Assembly (NCBI GenBank): GCA_030638205.1 | Contig: DAOWFB010000018.1 | Span: 1 to 6,179, forward strand | DNA length: 6,179 nucleotides | From: Thalassospiraceae bacterium | Lineage (GTDB): Bacteria > Pseudomonadota > Alphaproteobacteria > Rhodospirillales > Magnetovibrionaceae | Direction of reading: 5' to 3' | Part shown: in pieces, positions 1-6,178 of the stretch | Layout: each line of letters begins with the position of its first letter | Position numbering within the stretch: position 1 is the stretch's first letter | Position numbers and translations under genes: made by a program | The notes under the pieces: model-generated | Seen by the model: only the letters and a program-made list of their open reading frames with translations | Databases searched by the model: none | What the model was told of the DNA's origin: nothing

Positions 1-1
1 A

Positions 2-922
2 GGCGAAGCCATTGTTCATCCGTGGATTAACAAAGCATTGGAAAAGGCCCAGCAAAAAGTTGAGGGCCGCAACTTTCAAATTCGTAAAAACCTGCTCAAA
101 TTTGATGATGTAATGAATGACCAGCGCAAGGTCATTTATGAACAACGCAAAGAGCTTATGGCGGCTGATGACGTTTCCGAAGACGTTAGCGACATGCGCC
201 ATCAGGTAATTGAAGACCTTATTCAAAATGCAATACCTCCCAAAGCCTATCCGGAAGAATGGGATATCGCGCATTTGCATGAAGAGGTCTTGAGGATTTT
301 TGCCCTCGACCTACCTATTGCCGACTGGGCCAAAGAAGAAGGCATTGCCGATCAAGAAGTAGAAGTGCGCATCAAAGACGCGGTTGATCGCAAGATGGCG
401 GAAAAAGTTGCTCGCTATACACCAGAGGTTATGCGCGACGTGGAAAAAGGTTTGCTTTTGCAGATACTGGACCAAATGTGGAAAGAACATCTGTTATCGC
501 TGGATCACCTTAGACAGGGCATCGGTCTTCGTGCTTATGCCCAGCGCGACCCATTAAACGAATACAAAACGGAAGCCTTTAATCTGTTTGAACAAATGAT
601 TGATAATTTGCGTGAACGTATTTCACTGATACTGGCCCATGTTGAATTGCAGTTTACGCCTGCCGAAGGAATGGAAGACGGAGTAACCGGGGGAATGTTT
701 GAGCAATCCCAAGGCAAAACCATCGAAGGACATGAAGACCCAGCCTTTGCTGATGCCAAAAAAGAACCAACGCCCGAGCTTGAAAATATGCCTTCGCTAA
801 CCAGAAAAGGCCGTGCAGAACGCGACCCCAATGACCCATCTACCTGGGGCCGGGTTAGCCGCAACCAACCGTGCCCTTGTGGTTCGGGAAGAAAATACAA
901 GCATTGCCACGGCAAGGTTTAG
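2..922 (+). CDS. secA: Protein translocase ATPase SecA, C-terminal 306 residues (5' end outside window)
   Basis: SecA is the cytoplasmic ATPase motor that pushes preproteins through the SecYEG channel. Only the C-terminal third is present; the frame is open from base 2, so the start and the nucleotide-binding domains lie to the left. Visible parts, numbered from the first in-window codon: the end of the helical scaffold region with the family signature EGRNFQIRKNLLKFDDV (about 21-37); the conserved block around LDQMWKEHLLSLDHLRQGIG (about 156-175) followed by YAQRDPLNEYKTEAF; a poorly conserved acidic and polar linker (about 218-287); and the zinc-binding tail with Cys291, Cys293, Cys302 and His303, the CxCx8CH pattern that binds SecB and phospholipids in known SecA proteins. 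The gene ends with TAG at 920-922 and converges on accA. All family blocks are intact, so this is a functional gene cut by the window edge, not a pseudogene. Identification is very secure. Confidence 0.98.
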   Translation, partial: GEAIVHPWINKALEKAQQKVEGRNFQIRKNLLKFDDVMNDQRKVIYEQRKELMAADDVSEDVSDMRHQVIEDLIQNAIPPKAYPEEWDIAHLHEEVLRIFALDLPIADWAKEEGIADQEVEVRIKDAVDRKMAEKVARYTPEVMRDVEKGLLLQILDQMWKEHLLSLDHLRQGIGLRAYAQRDPLNEYKTEAFNLFEQMIDNLRERISLILAHVELQFTPAEGMEDGVTGGMFEQSQGKTIEGHEDPAFADAKKEPTPELENMPSLTRKGRAERDPNDPSTWGRVSRNQPCPCGSGRKYKHCHGKV

Positions 923-924
923 TA

Positions 925-967
925 ACTAAAGAAAATTAAACCAAGAAATTAAAACAAGAAATTAAAC
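925..967. repeat. Three imperfect A-rich direct repeats between the secA and accA stop codons
   Basis: The 39-nt gap between the convergent stop codons is made almost wholly of three imperfect copies of an AAGAAATTAAAC-like word, at about 929-942, 943-955 and 956-967. The last copy covers the accA stop codon (TTA at 962-964 on the + strand). There is no GC-rich hairpin followed by a T run in either direction, so a classical intrinsic terminator is not visible. A weak 6-bp pairing (GGTTTA at 916-921 with TAAACC at 937-942) is the best structure seen. The function is unknown; simple low-complexity duplication is the likeliest explanation. Confidence 0.55.
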
Positions 968-1918
968 AAGGCCCTTTTGCCCCAGCTCCATGAACTTTTC
1001 ACGCCGCTTGGCGCGCAACTGGCCGCCATCGATGTCATCCATCTTGTAAATTGCGTGTTCCAGTTCGGCACCCAGCGCCATATACATTGATTCTGGGTCG
1101 CGATGTGCTCCACCCAACGGTTCGGGAATAACCGCATCAACAACACCAATATCCATAAGGTCTTTGGCGGTTAGCTTTAATGCTTCGGCTGCCTGTTTGG
1201 CCTCGGCACCATCGCGCCATAAAATTGAAGCGCAGCCTTCGGGTGAAATAACCGAATAGATAGAATGTTCTAAAATTAAAACAGTGTTGGCGCACGCCAG
1301 CGCAATTGCCCCGCCGGAACCACCCTCGCCTATAATTACCGAAACAAACGGAACCTTTATTTGAAAGCTAACCTCAATAGATTTGGCAATGGCTTCGGCC
1401 TGCCCGCGAGCTTCGGCATCTGCGCCGGGAAACGCACCCGGGGTATCAACCAATGCAATAATCGGTAAATTGAACCTATCGGCCATTTTCATCAACCGTT
1501 GAGCCTTGCGGTAGCCTTCGGGTTTGGCCATGCCAAAATTATGATGAACGCGGGCCTCGGTATCGCTGCCTTTTTCAATACCCATAACCATAACCGAACG
1601 CCCGCGGAAACGACCAAGGCCACCGACTATGGCATTGTCTTCACCAAACAAGCGATCACCCGCAAGCGGGGTATAATCATCAATAATGGCGTTTATATAA
1701 TCAAGCGCATGGGGCCTGTCCTGATGACGGGCGACTTGAGTTTTTTGCCATGCGTTTAATTTGGAATAAATTGTACGTAGCTGTTTATCGACCTTGGTCT
1801 GAAGCTTGGTTACTTCATCGGCAATATTAACCTCGCCCGAACCGGTAATATGGCGAAGCTCTTCTATTTTGCCTTCAAGTTCGGCGATTGGCTTTTCAAA
1901 ATCAAGATAATGCAACAT
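962..1918 (-). CDS. accA: Acetyl-CoA carboxylase carboxyltransferase, alpha subunit
   Basis: AccA pairs with AccD to form the carboxyltransferase of acetyl-CoA carboxylase, moving the carboxyl group from carboxybiotin on AccB to acetyl-CoA to give malonyl-CoA, the first committed step of fatty-acid synthesis in the cytoplasm. The protein is 318 residues, essentially the length of E. coli AccA (319). The N-terminal helical part (LDFEKPIAELEGKIEEL, from residue 5) is the usual AccA opening. The crotonase-like core follows: HHNFGMAKPEGYRKA (125-139), VDTPGAFPGADAEARGQ (157-173), the glycine-rich oxyanion segment IGEGGSGGAIALA (196-208) and ISPEGCASILW (224-234). The ATG at 1918 has a GGAA ribosome-binding site at 1926-1929, seven bases upstream. 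It is the last gene of the - strand run, 38 nt after the malyl-CoA lyase gene. No accD lies in the window; the partner must be elsewhere. Confidence 0.98.
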   Translation of the reverse strand: MLHYLDFEKPIAELEGKIEELRHITGSGEVNIADEVTKLQTKVDKQLRTIYSKLNAWQKTQVARHQDRPHALDYINAIIDDYTPLAGDRLFGEDNAIVGGLGRFRGRSVMVMGIEKGSDTEARVHHNFGMAKPEGYRKAQRLMKMADRFNLPIIALVDTPGAFPGADAEARGQAEAIAKSIEVSFQIKVPFVSVIIGEGGSGGAIALACANTVLILEHSIYSVISPEGCASILWRDGAEAKQAAEALKLTAKDLMDIGVVDAVIPEPLGGAHRDPESMYMALGAELEHAIYKMDDIDGGQLRAKRREKFMELGQKGLV

Positions 1919-1956
1919 GGTTTTATTCCAACAAAAGCTATTACTATTTAGGGGTA

Positions 1957-2934
1957 TTATTTAGCGGCCACTATCTCAGCCTTCTTAACCACAACTTCGG
2001 CCTGCTTGATGGAGGCGATATCTATCAGGCGACCATCCAACGTAACCGCACCCTTGCCTTCTTTTTGGGCCTGATCCATGGCTTCGATTATGCGCTTGGC
2101 CTTGGTAATCTCGGCTTCAGATGGGCTGAACAATTCATTGGCTTTATCAATCTGGGTCGGGTGAATTGCCCATTTTCCTTCACAGCCCAGCACCGCTGCG
2201 CGCATGGCTTGGGCCGAATAGCCATCAAGGTCGCCAATATCACCAAAGGGGCCGTCAACCGGGCGCAGGCCATTGGCGCGCGCCGCAACCACCATGCGCG
2301 CAATGGCATAATGCCACATGTCGCCCCAGTGATAATCGCGCTCGCTACCATCAACAGCATCGGTCAGCACGCCATAATCGGCATTGGGGCCGCCAATGTT
2401 GGTGGTTCTGGCTTTGGTTGATGCGGCGTAATCGGCAACACCAAAATGAAGGGATTCATTACGTGGGCTGGCAGCCGCTATTTCGTGAATATTAGCCATG
2501 CCAAGCGCAGTTTCAATAATAAGCTCGAACCCGATTTTCTTTTTAATACCCATGGCGTCTTCGACCTGAGTAACCAACATGTCTAACGCATAAACATCGG
2601 CTGCGGTGCCGACCTTGGGTATCATAATCATATCAAGGTTTTGTCCGGCCTGCTCAATTACATCGACAACATCTCTGTACATGTAATGGGTATCAAGCCC
2701 GTTAATACGAACCGAAACCGCCTTGCCCGACCAATCAAGGTCATTTAATGCTTCAATAATATTTTTGCGTGCCTGTTCTTTGTCCGATGGTGCAACCGCA
2801 TCTTCAAGGTCTAAAAATACAACATCAGCTGGGCCGCTAGCGGCTTTTTCTAGAAACCTTGCGTTTGATCCGGGAACTGCTAATTCCGATCGGTTAAGGC
2901 GGGCTGTGGCCTGCTCGGTGATTGTAAAGCTCAT
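1957..2934 (-). CDS. mclA: L-malyl-CoA lyase (HpcH/HpaI aldolase, citrate lyase beta-like family)
   Basis: This enzyme reversibly cleaves (S)-malyl-CoA to acetyl-CoA and glyoxylate; related enzymes also make or cleave beta-methylmalyl-CoA. It serves the serine cycle and the ethylmalonyl-CoA pathway. The 325-residue product has the family blocks in order: RLNRSELAVPGSN (12-24), VFLDLEDAVAP (39-49), VRINGLDTHYMYRDVVD (75-91) with substrate-contact Arg77, MIPKVG (104-109), FELIIETALGMANIHEI (136-152) with Mg-ligand Glu141, FGVADYAAS (164-172) with Mg-ligand Asp168, DGPFGD (227-232), GKWAIHPTQI (253-262) and GRLIDIASIKQAE (301-313) with Asp305 where known lyases carry the catalytic lid aspartate. 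From memory it is closer to Methylobacterium MclA than to Rhodobacter Mcl1, including the MSFT start and the longer loop near 186-203, so a serine-cycle-type lyase is likely. A (3S)-malyl-CoA thioesterase is a less likely alternative. An in-frame TTG at 2949 is rejected as start because it overlaps the ribosome-binding site. Confidence 0.93.
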   Translation of the reverse strand: MSFTITEQATARLNRSELAVPGSNARFLEKAASGPADVVFLDLEDAVAPSDKEQARKNIIEALNDLDWSGKAVSVRINGLDTHYMYRDVVDVIEQAGQNLDMIMIPKVGTAADVYALDMLVTQVEDAMGIKKKIGFELIIETALGMANIHEIAAASPRNESLHFGVADYAASTKARTTNIGGPNADYGVLTDAVDGSERDYHWGDMWHYAIARMVVAARANGLRPVDGPFGDIGDLDGYSAQAMRAAVLGCEGKWAIHPTQIDKANELFSPSEAEITKAKRIIEAMDQAQKEGKGAVTLDGRLIDIASIKQAEVVVKKAEIVAAK

Positions 2935-2943
2935 GGGGAGGTT

Positions 2944-2947
2944 CTCC
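2944..2947 (-). promoter_or_regulatory. Ribosome-binding site that sets the malyl-CoA lyase start
   Basis: On the - strand GGAG lies nine bases before the ATG at 2934. It begins at the last base of the in-frame upstream TTG codon (2949-2947), so that TTG cannot be served by it. This supports the 325-residue protein beginning MSFT rather than a 330-residue form. Confidence 0.75.
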
Positions 2948-3003
2948 AAAATATTCTAAGGATCAATTATTTGCTGTTTATATAACACATGGCGGGGTTT
3001 TTC

Positions 3004-3969
3004 CTAATTCTCATCCGCAAGGGGATGGGCACTTGCAACCAGCTGTTTTAGGCGCTCTTCCAATACATGGGTGTATATCTGGGTTGTGACAATATCGGCG
3101 TGGCCCAGCATCTGCTGTAACGAGCGCAAATCGGCCCCATGGGCCAAAAGATGGCTGGCAAACGAATGTCTGAGCACATGAGGCGATACCTTGTGCGGAT
3201 CAATTCCGGCCTCTAGTGCCAATTCTTTCAATAACTGGCCAAACCGGGCCCTGGTCAGGTGACCGGAGCTTCCGCGTGAGGGGAAAACAAACGCAGACGG
3301 TTTTTTATTTGCACTTGTTGAATTTGTACTTTTAGAGCTGACACTTAAAAAGCTGTCTCTTATTTTCAAATAAGCATTCAAGGCATCGCTGGCGGGCTCA
3401 GATAATGGAACCAGCCTTTCCTTGCCCCCCTTGCCCTTGATGGTAAGGATGCGGCCATCTCTGGAAATTGCCCTTAATGGCATGCCCACAAGCTCGCTAA
3501 CCCGAAGCCCGGTTGCGTATAAAAGCTCGACCAATGCCACCAGCCTTAAGCCATCAGCCCCATTATGGCCGTGCGCGGCTTCGATTAAACGCTCGACCTT
3601 ATCTTCGCTCAAATACTTGGGCAGGCTTTTGCCCTGACGCGGGCCATCGATTGCCGCCGTTGGGTCGTCTTCGCGGATGCGTTCGCCATAAAGAAAACGA
3701 AAATATTGCCTAAGCGTTGAAAGCCTGCGTCCGGCTGTTCTGGCTGATAGTCCAGCCCCTGAAATCTTTGCCAAATATTTTTTTATTAGTTGATCGTTTG
3801 CTTGCTCTGATGATTTTCCTTGGGTTTTTGCAAATTCGGTAAAATCCATCAAATCACGGCCATAGGATTCGACCGTGTTTTTTGCCGCACCGCGTTCGGC
3901 AGCAAGCATTTCGAGAAAGCTCTCAGCATGCCTTGAAAGCGGTTCGGTTTGAACACGGCGTCTTGCCAT
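3004..3969 (-). CDS. xerD: Site-specific tyrosine recombinase XerD
   Basis: XerD works with XerC at the dif site to resolve chromosome dimers before cell division. The 321-residue product has an N-terminal SAM-like core-binding domain (about 14-95; FLEMLAAERGAAKNTVESY) and a C-terminal catalytic domain (about 116-315). All active-site residues are present: Arg156 (ATGLRVSEL), Lys180 (KGKGGKER), His264 and Arg267 (HVLRHSFASH), His290 (LGHAD) and nucleophile Tyr299 (IYTHV). Spacings Arg-Lys (24), Arg-His (23) and His-Tyr (9) equal those I recall for E. coli XerD. An extra Ser/Thr/Lys-rich stretch at about 205-224 makes the middle of the domain about 12 residues longer than in E. coli. ATG at 3969 follows a GGCGAG-like ribosome-binding site; the upstream gene ends 26 nt before. 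Proximity to accA is what I recall for chromosomal xerD in related alphaproteobacteria, favouring XerD over XerC or a phage integrase. No dif-like site was seen here. Confidence 0.92.
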   Translation of the reverse strand: MARRRVQTEPLSRHAESFLEMLAAERGAAKNTVESYGRDLMDFTEFAKTQGKSSEQANDQLIKKYLAKISGAGLSARTAGRRLSTLRQYFRFLYGERIREDDPTAAIDGPRQGKSLPKYLSEDKVERLIEAAHGHNGADGLRLVALVELLYATGLRVSELVGMPLRAISRDGRILTIKGKGGKERLVPLSEPASDALNAYLKIRDSFLSVSSKSTNSTSANKKPSAFVFPSRGSSGHLTRARFGQLLKELALEAGIDPHKVSPHVLRHSFASHLLAHGADLRSLQQMLGHADIVTTQIYTHVLEERLKQLVASAHPLADEN

Positions 3970-3995
3970 ATTTTATTTCTCGCCTGACTTAGGGA

Positions 3996-5807
3996 TTAAA
4001 GTCCCGCACTAACCACTGCTTCCAATGCAATTTCGCGGGCCTCTTTTTCAAGACCAACCGCGCGTAATGCCGTTAGCAGACGGTGAAGCACCATAGGCTC
4101 AGCACTTGCTGGGCCACCATTACCCATTATAACCAGCGAAAGAAGCATGGTCTCGCCAACATGCGCGCGTTCGGACGCCGCCGTCAGACGAAACCAAAGT
4201 GCAGGATGGGGGGCCAGCACCCCAAGACGTTCGGGGCCATCAACAAGCGGTACCCAGAATTCATGGGGCACCATATCGCCAACGCCATCAAACACTGAAC
4301 CAAGAAGCGCTGCATGATTACGCGCCTCATCCTTGTTTCCTTTTCTGCTGCTAATTACATCCCACCACAGGGAAAGATTTTTTAAGCTCCAATCGCTAGC
4401 ACCTTCAAAACCAGAAAGTCTAGCGACAGGCATAAGCGATATTAATTCACTGCTAAGTTTTTTATTATTCTCGGCGCTTTTTTTCAAAATCTCGAACCAC
4501 GGTTTGGCTTCACTTGGGCGATTGGTAATAAGAAATGCGCGAATGGCCTCTGGTGCAAACCATGCAAGCTCTTCGGTTGGCGGGACTCTGCCTAAAACCG
4601 GTAAAAAGGCCCGTGCGGTAGATGCATACCTGCCGCCAGAACGAGCCAAATTTAATGCCCGAGAAAGTGCTGATGCTTGCGCCGAGGGAACCGTCTGCAT
4701 TAACGAAGAACGATAAAGCAATGCCCTGCTCATTGGGCCTGAACGCCTAGAAGCGCTTGCCAACGGGCTGACAAGTTCGCTTTGCTTGAACTGGATTGAT
4801 GCATAAAGTTGACGCAGGGCATCAACTGGTAATGCACCCGCGACCTCGGCCCGTTCTGCGGCTTCGAGGCGAAGCTCGGGCGTGGCATTTGGGCTTATGG
4901 CTATGGCCCGCAAAACACCGGGAAGATTTGATTCAATAACGTCAGAAGGAAGTCTGACTTTTGCGGCGCGGGCCAATGCTAAATGTAATGGCTTGGGATC
5001 GCTCAGCGAGTCAATGCTTGGCGCCCTTCCGCCAATGGCCAGCTGGTCAATCAGGGTATAAAATACTTTGTCTTTGATTCCCATTTCCTGCAACAACGAT
5101 ACACCCAATGCTGCGGCATCGTGTTCACCGGCCAAGGCCTGACAAAAAATGAATACCTTTTGCCAATAGCGGGAGCTTTGATCGGCCATATAAAGTTGTG
5201 CCAATTCACAAGCCCGGGCATTATCGCCGGTTAGCAAACGGGTATCGACCTCGATACGCAAAAGATCCTGATGCAACACCCTTCCCGGCAGCGCGTTCAT
5301 CAACTTGGCAACACCAACAAAGTCACCCATTTCAGCCAGAAGCCTTGCGCGAATTGTGATTAGCTTTCCGGGCTCACCTTCCGGTACGCTAGCGGCTGTT
5401 AAAAGCATACGACGCATAATATCGCGGGTTGCAGGAGACGAAGTGGTTACCGGCAGCTTCACCAGCAAACTTTCAAGCTCGCCCCTGTTCATGCCATACC
5501 ACAGGTCTTGACCAAATCCGCCTTCGGCAACAGGAAGAACCCCGATAACATCAAGATTTATTCCGGCAAGGCTTTCGACCCTTACTTCTGGTTCATGTAG
5601 TTCGGGGGTTTTTTTAACCGAAGCATCATCTGCTGGCGGTGCTTCGGTTATGGCTTCGCTTGGGGCGCTTACAGGCGGCTTCAATTGCACCGGGCCTGTC
5701 GAGCTTAGTTGAGCAAGCGCACTTGATGAAACCAGCAAGGACGCGGCTAACGCTGCGGCCATAACCATTGCTGGGGATGATTTTTGTTCAGCGCTGGAAA
5801 CGTTCAT
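3996..5807 (-). CDS. Exported helical-repeat-like protein of unknown function (603 aa)
   Basis: I do not recognise a named family. The chosen ATG (5807) gives a polar N-terminus, a hydrophobic Ala/Leu/Val core (about 13-29) and a signal-peptidase-I-like site, SSSALA before QL (after Ala32), so the protein is probably exported to the periplasm or outer envelope; there is no lipobox cysteine. A Pro/Ala/Glu-rich linker (about 33-80) follows, then a motif with Gly-Gly-Phe-Gly and Asp-Leu-Trp (96-103). The remainder (about 105-603) is almost entirely predicted helix with paired Ala/Leu-rich segments, such as ITIRARLLAEMGDFVGVAKL (150-169) and LLTALRAVGLEKEAREIALE (577-596), the style of TPR- or SEL1-like alpha-solenoids. 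No catalytic motif is visible. Translation from farther upstream (to 5891) would cover the small gene and only shadow it. AAGG at 5817-5820 can serve as ribosome-binding site. It overlaps the upstream small gene by 20 nt, suggesting translational coupling and a shared envelope role (inference). Confidence 0.85.
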   Translation of the reverse strand: MNVSSAEQKSSPAMVMAAALAASLLVSSSALAQLSSTGPVQLKPPVSAPSEAITEAPPADDASVKKTPELHEPEVRVESLAGINLDVIGVLPVAEGGFGQDLWYGMNRGELESLLVKLPVTTSSPATRDIMRRMLLTAASVPEGEPGKLITIRARLLAEMGDFVGVAKLMNALPGRVLHQDLLRIEVDTRLLTGDNARACELAQLYMADQSSRYWQKVFIFCQALAGEHDAAALGVSLLQEMGIKDKVFYTLIDQLAIGGRAPSIDSLSDPKPLHLALARAAKVRLPSDVIESNLPGVLRAIAISPNATPELRLEAAERAEVAGALPVDALRQLYASIQFKQSELVSPLASASRRSGPMSRALLYRSSLMQTVPSAQASALSRALNLARSGGRYASTARAFLPVLGRVPPTEELAWFAPEAIRAFLITNRPSEAKPWFEILKKSAENNKKLSSELISLMPVARLSGFEGASDWSLKNLSLWWDVISSRKGNKDEARNHAALLGSVFDGVGDMVPHEFWVPLVDGPERLGVLAPHPALWFRLTAASERAHVGETMLLSLVIMGNGGPASAEPMVLHRLLTALRAVGLEKEAREIALEAVVSAGL

Positions 5808-5928
5808 TAGGAATGACCTTTTCAACCTTGGCCACGGGGGCCGGAATATCCCATGACGACAAAAAAAGCCCGCCGCCAACCAGGGAAGCAATAACCAGTA
5901 TAAATACCAAGGTGGATAATTTTTTCAT
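5788..5928 (-). CDS. Small single-pass membrane or secreted protein (46 aa)
   Basis: This small gene encodes 46 residues: a basic start MKKLST, one hydrophobic segment (about 7-23, VFILVIASLVGGG in its middle), then a short polar tail with WDIPAPVAKVEKVIPNERF (26-44), ending at TGA 5788-5790. It looks like an N-terminally anchored bitopic protein with about 22 residues in the periplasm, or an uncleaved signal anchor; no lipobox is present. The ATG at 5928 has a clear GGAGA ribosome-binding site five bases upstream (5934-5938). Its last 20 nt overlap the start of the 603-residue exported protein in another frame. The ribosome-binding site, membrane-segment composition and overlapping stop/start all support a real gene, although the product is unidentified. 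I recall short proteins with a similar DIPAP...VEKVIP tail in related alphaproteobacteria but cannot verify this. Confidence 0.8.
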   Translation of the reverse strand: MKKLSTLVFILVIASLVGGGLFLSSWDIPAPVAKVEKVIPNERFQR

Positions 5929-5933
5929 TAAGT

Positions 5934-5938
5934 CTCCG
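5934..5938 (-). promoter_or_regulatory. Ribosome-binding site of the 46-aa gene
   Basis: GGAGA on the - strand sits five bases before the ATG at 5928. It is the strongest Shine-Dalgarno match in the right end of the window and is the main reason for accepting this very short gene as translated. Confidence 0.75.
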
Positions 5939-5955
5939 GGCCAAACGCCAATTTA

Positions 5956-6023
5956 TTTAAGTAACTATATTATCTAAATAACTCTATTATTTAAGTAACC
6001 ATATTATTTGAGTAACTCTATTA
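5956..6023. repeat. Four tandem copies of a 17-bp AT-rich unit
   Basis: Four consecutive units, each exactly 17 bp, read on the + strand TTTAAGTAACTATATTA (5956-5972), TCTAAATAACTCTATTA (5973-5989), TTTAAGTAACCATATTA (5990-6006) and TTTGAGTAACTCTATTA (6007-6023). A fifth, degraded start (TTAGTGAAT) may follow at 6024. Every unit keeps the core TAAC at the same place; variation is confined to a few positions, and alternation of C and A at unit position 12 hints at a duplicated two-unit block. The length is not a multiple of three and every frame contains stops, so the array is not coding as a whole. It lies 28 nt upstream of the 46-aa gene's ATG, in the presumed promoter/leader region of the - strand gene run. 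Confidence 0.9.
5969..5998 (-). promoter_or_regulatory. Weak candidate sigma-70 promoter within the 17-bp repeats
   Basis: On the - strand TTACTT (5998-5993) and GATAAT (5974-5969) are separated by 18 bp and could act as -35 and -10 boxes for the 46-aa gene and those downstream. The match is partial (GATAAT differs from TATAAT by one base, TTACTT from TTGACA by three), and AT-rich repeats produce such matches easily. Confidence 0.25.
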
Positions 6024-6178
6024 TTAGTGAATACATGGTGTTGGGGCACTTTTCCAACTTTGCTGCCTATGCTAGGTTTCGACTGTGGCAAATTTTCGGC
6101 AGGGTATAGGCTGATATCAGCTCTTTCAACGTCTGCAAACATAAGAAATTGCGGGAATCCGCCATTAATTATTAGGAA
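5987..6178 (-). CDS. Possible 3' end of an unidentified gene (open frame from window edge, 63 codons)
   Basis: A - strand frame is open from the right edge and stops at TAA 5987-5989, inside the 17-bp repeat array. The peptide starts with a hydrophobic stretch (FLIINGGFPQFLMF), continues through DVERADISLYPAENLPQSK, and then becomes Lys/Gly/Asn-rich as it enters the repeats. I do not recognise it. If it is real, it is a truncated view of a gene extending to the right, and its last nine or so codons are repeat-derived. A + strand frame of similar length (GTG at 6027 to the edge) is also open, so openness alone is weak evidence. The stretch 5929-6179 may equally be noncoding. Confidence 0.25.
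   Translation of the reverse strand, partial: FLIINGGFPQFLMFADVERADISLYPAENLPQSKPSIGSKVGKVPQHHVFTNNRVTQIIWLLK

Noticed and set aside
916..942. Hairpin GGTTTA/TAAACC after secA as a terminator
   Set aside because: Only 6 AT-rich pairs with a 15-base loop and no following T run on either strand.
1888..2421. + strand open frame of 177 codons opposite malyl-CoA lyase and accA
   Set aside because: It is antisense to two well-supported genes and has no family resemblance; a compositional shadow.
2935..2949. Upstream TTG start adding five residues to malyl-CoA lyase
   Set aside because: The GGAG ribosome-binding site starts at the last base of that TTG, so it can only serve the ATG at 2934; the MSFT start also fits the family as I recall it.
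5808..5891. N-terminal 28-residue extension of the 603-aa protein
   Set aside because: It lies wholly opposite the reading of the 46-aa gene in another frame, would place a Trp/Arg/Cys-rich stretch before a good signal peptide, and the internal ATG at 5807 has a usable ribosome-binding site.
6080..6099. TAGGTTTCGACTGTGG as a tRNA or tmRNA T-arm
   Set aside because: It resembles GGTTCGA but has an extra T and no matching acceptor stem, D-arm or CCA end nearby.
6151..6162. Short palindrome GCGGGAATCCGC near the right edge
   Set aside because: Only a 4-bp stem with a 4-base loop and no adjoining T run; expected by chance.
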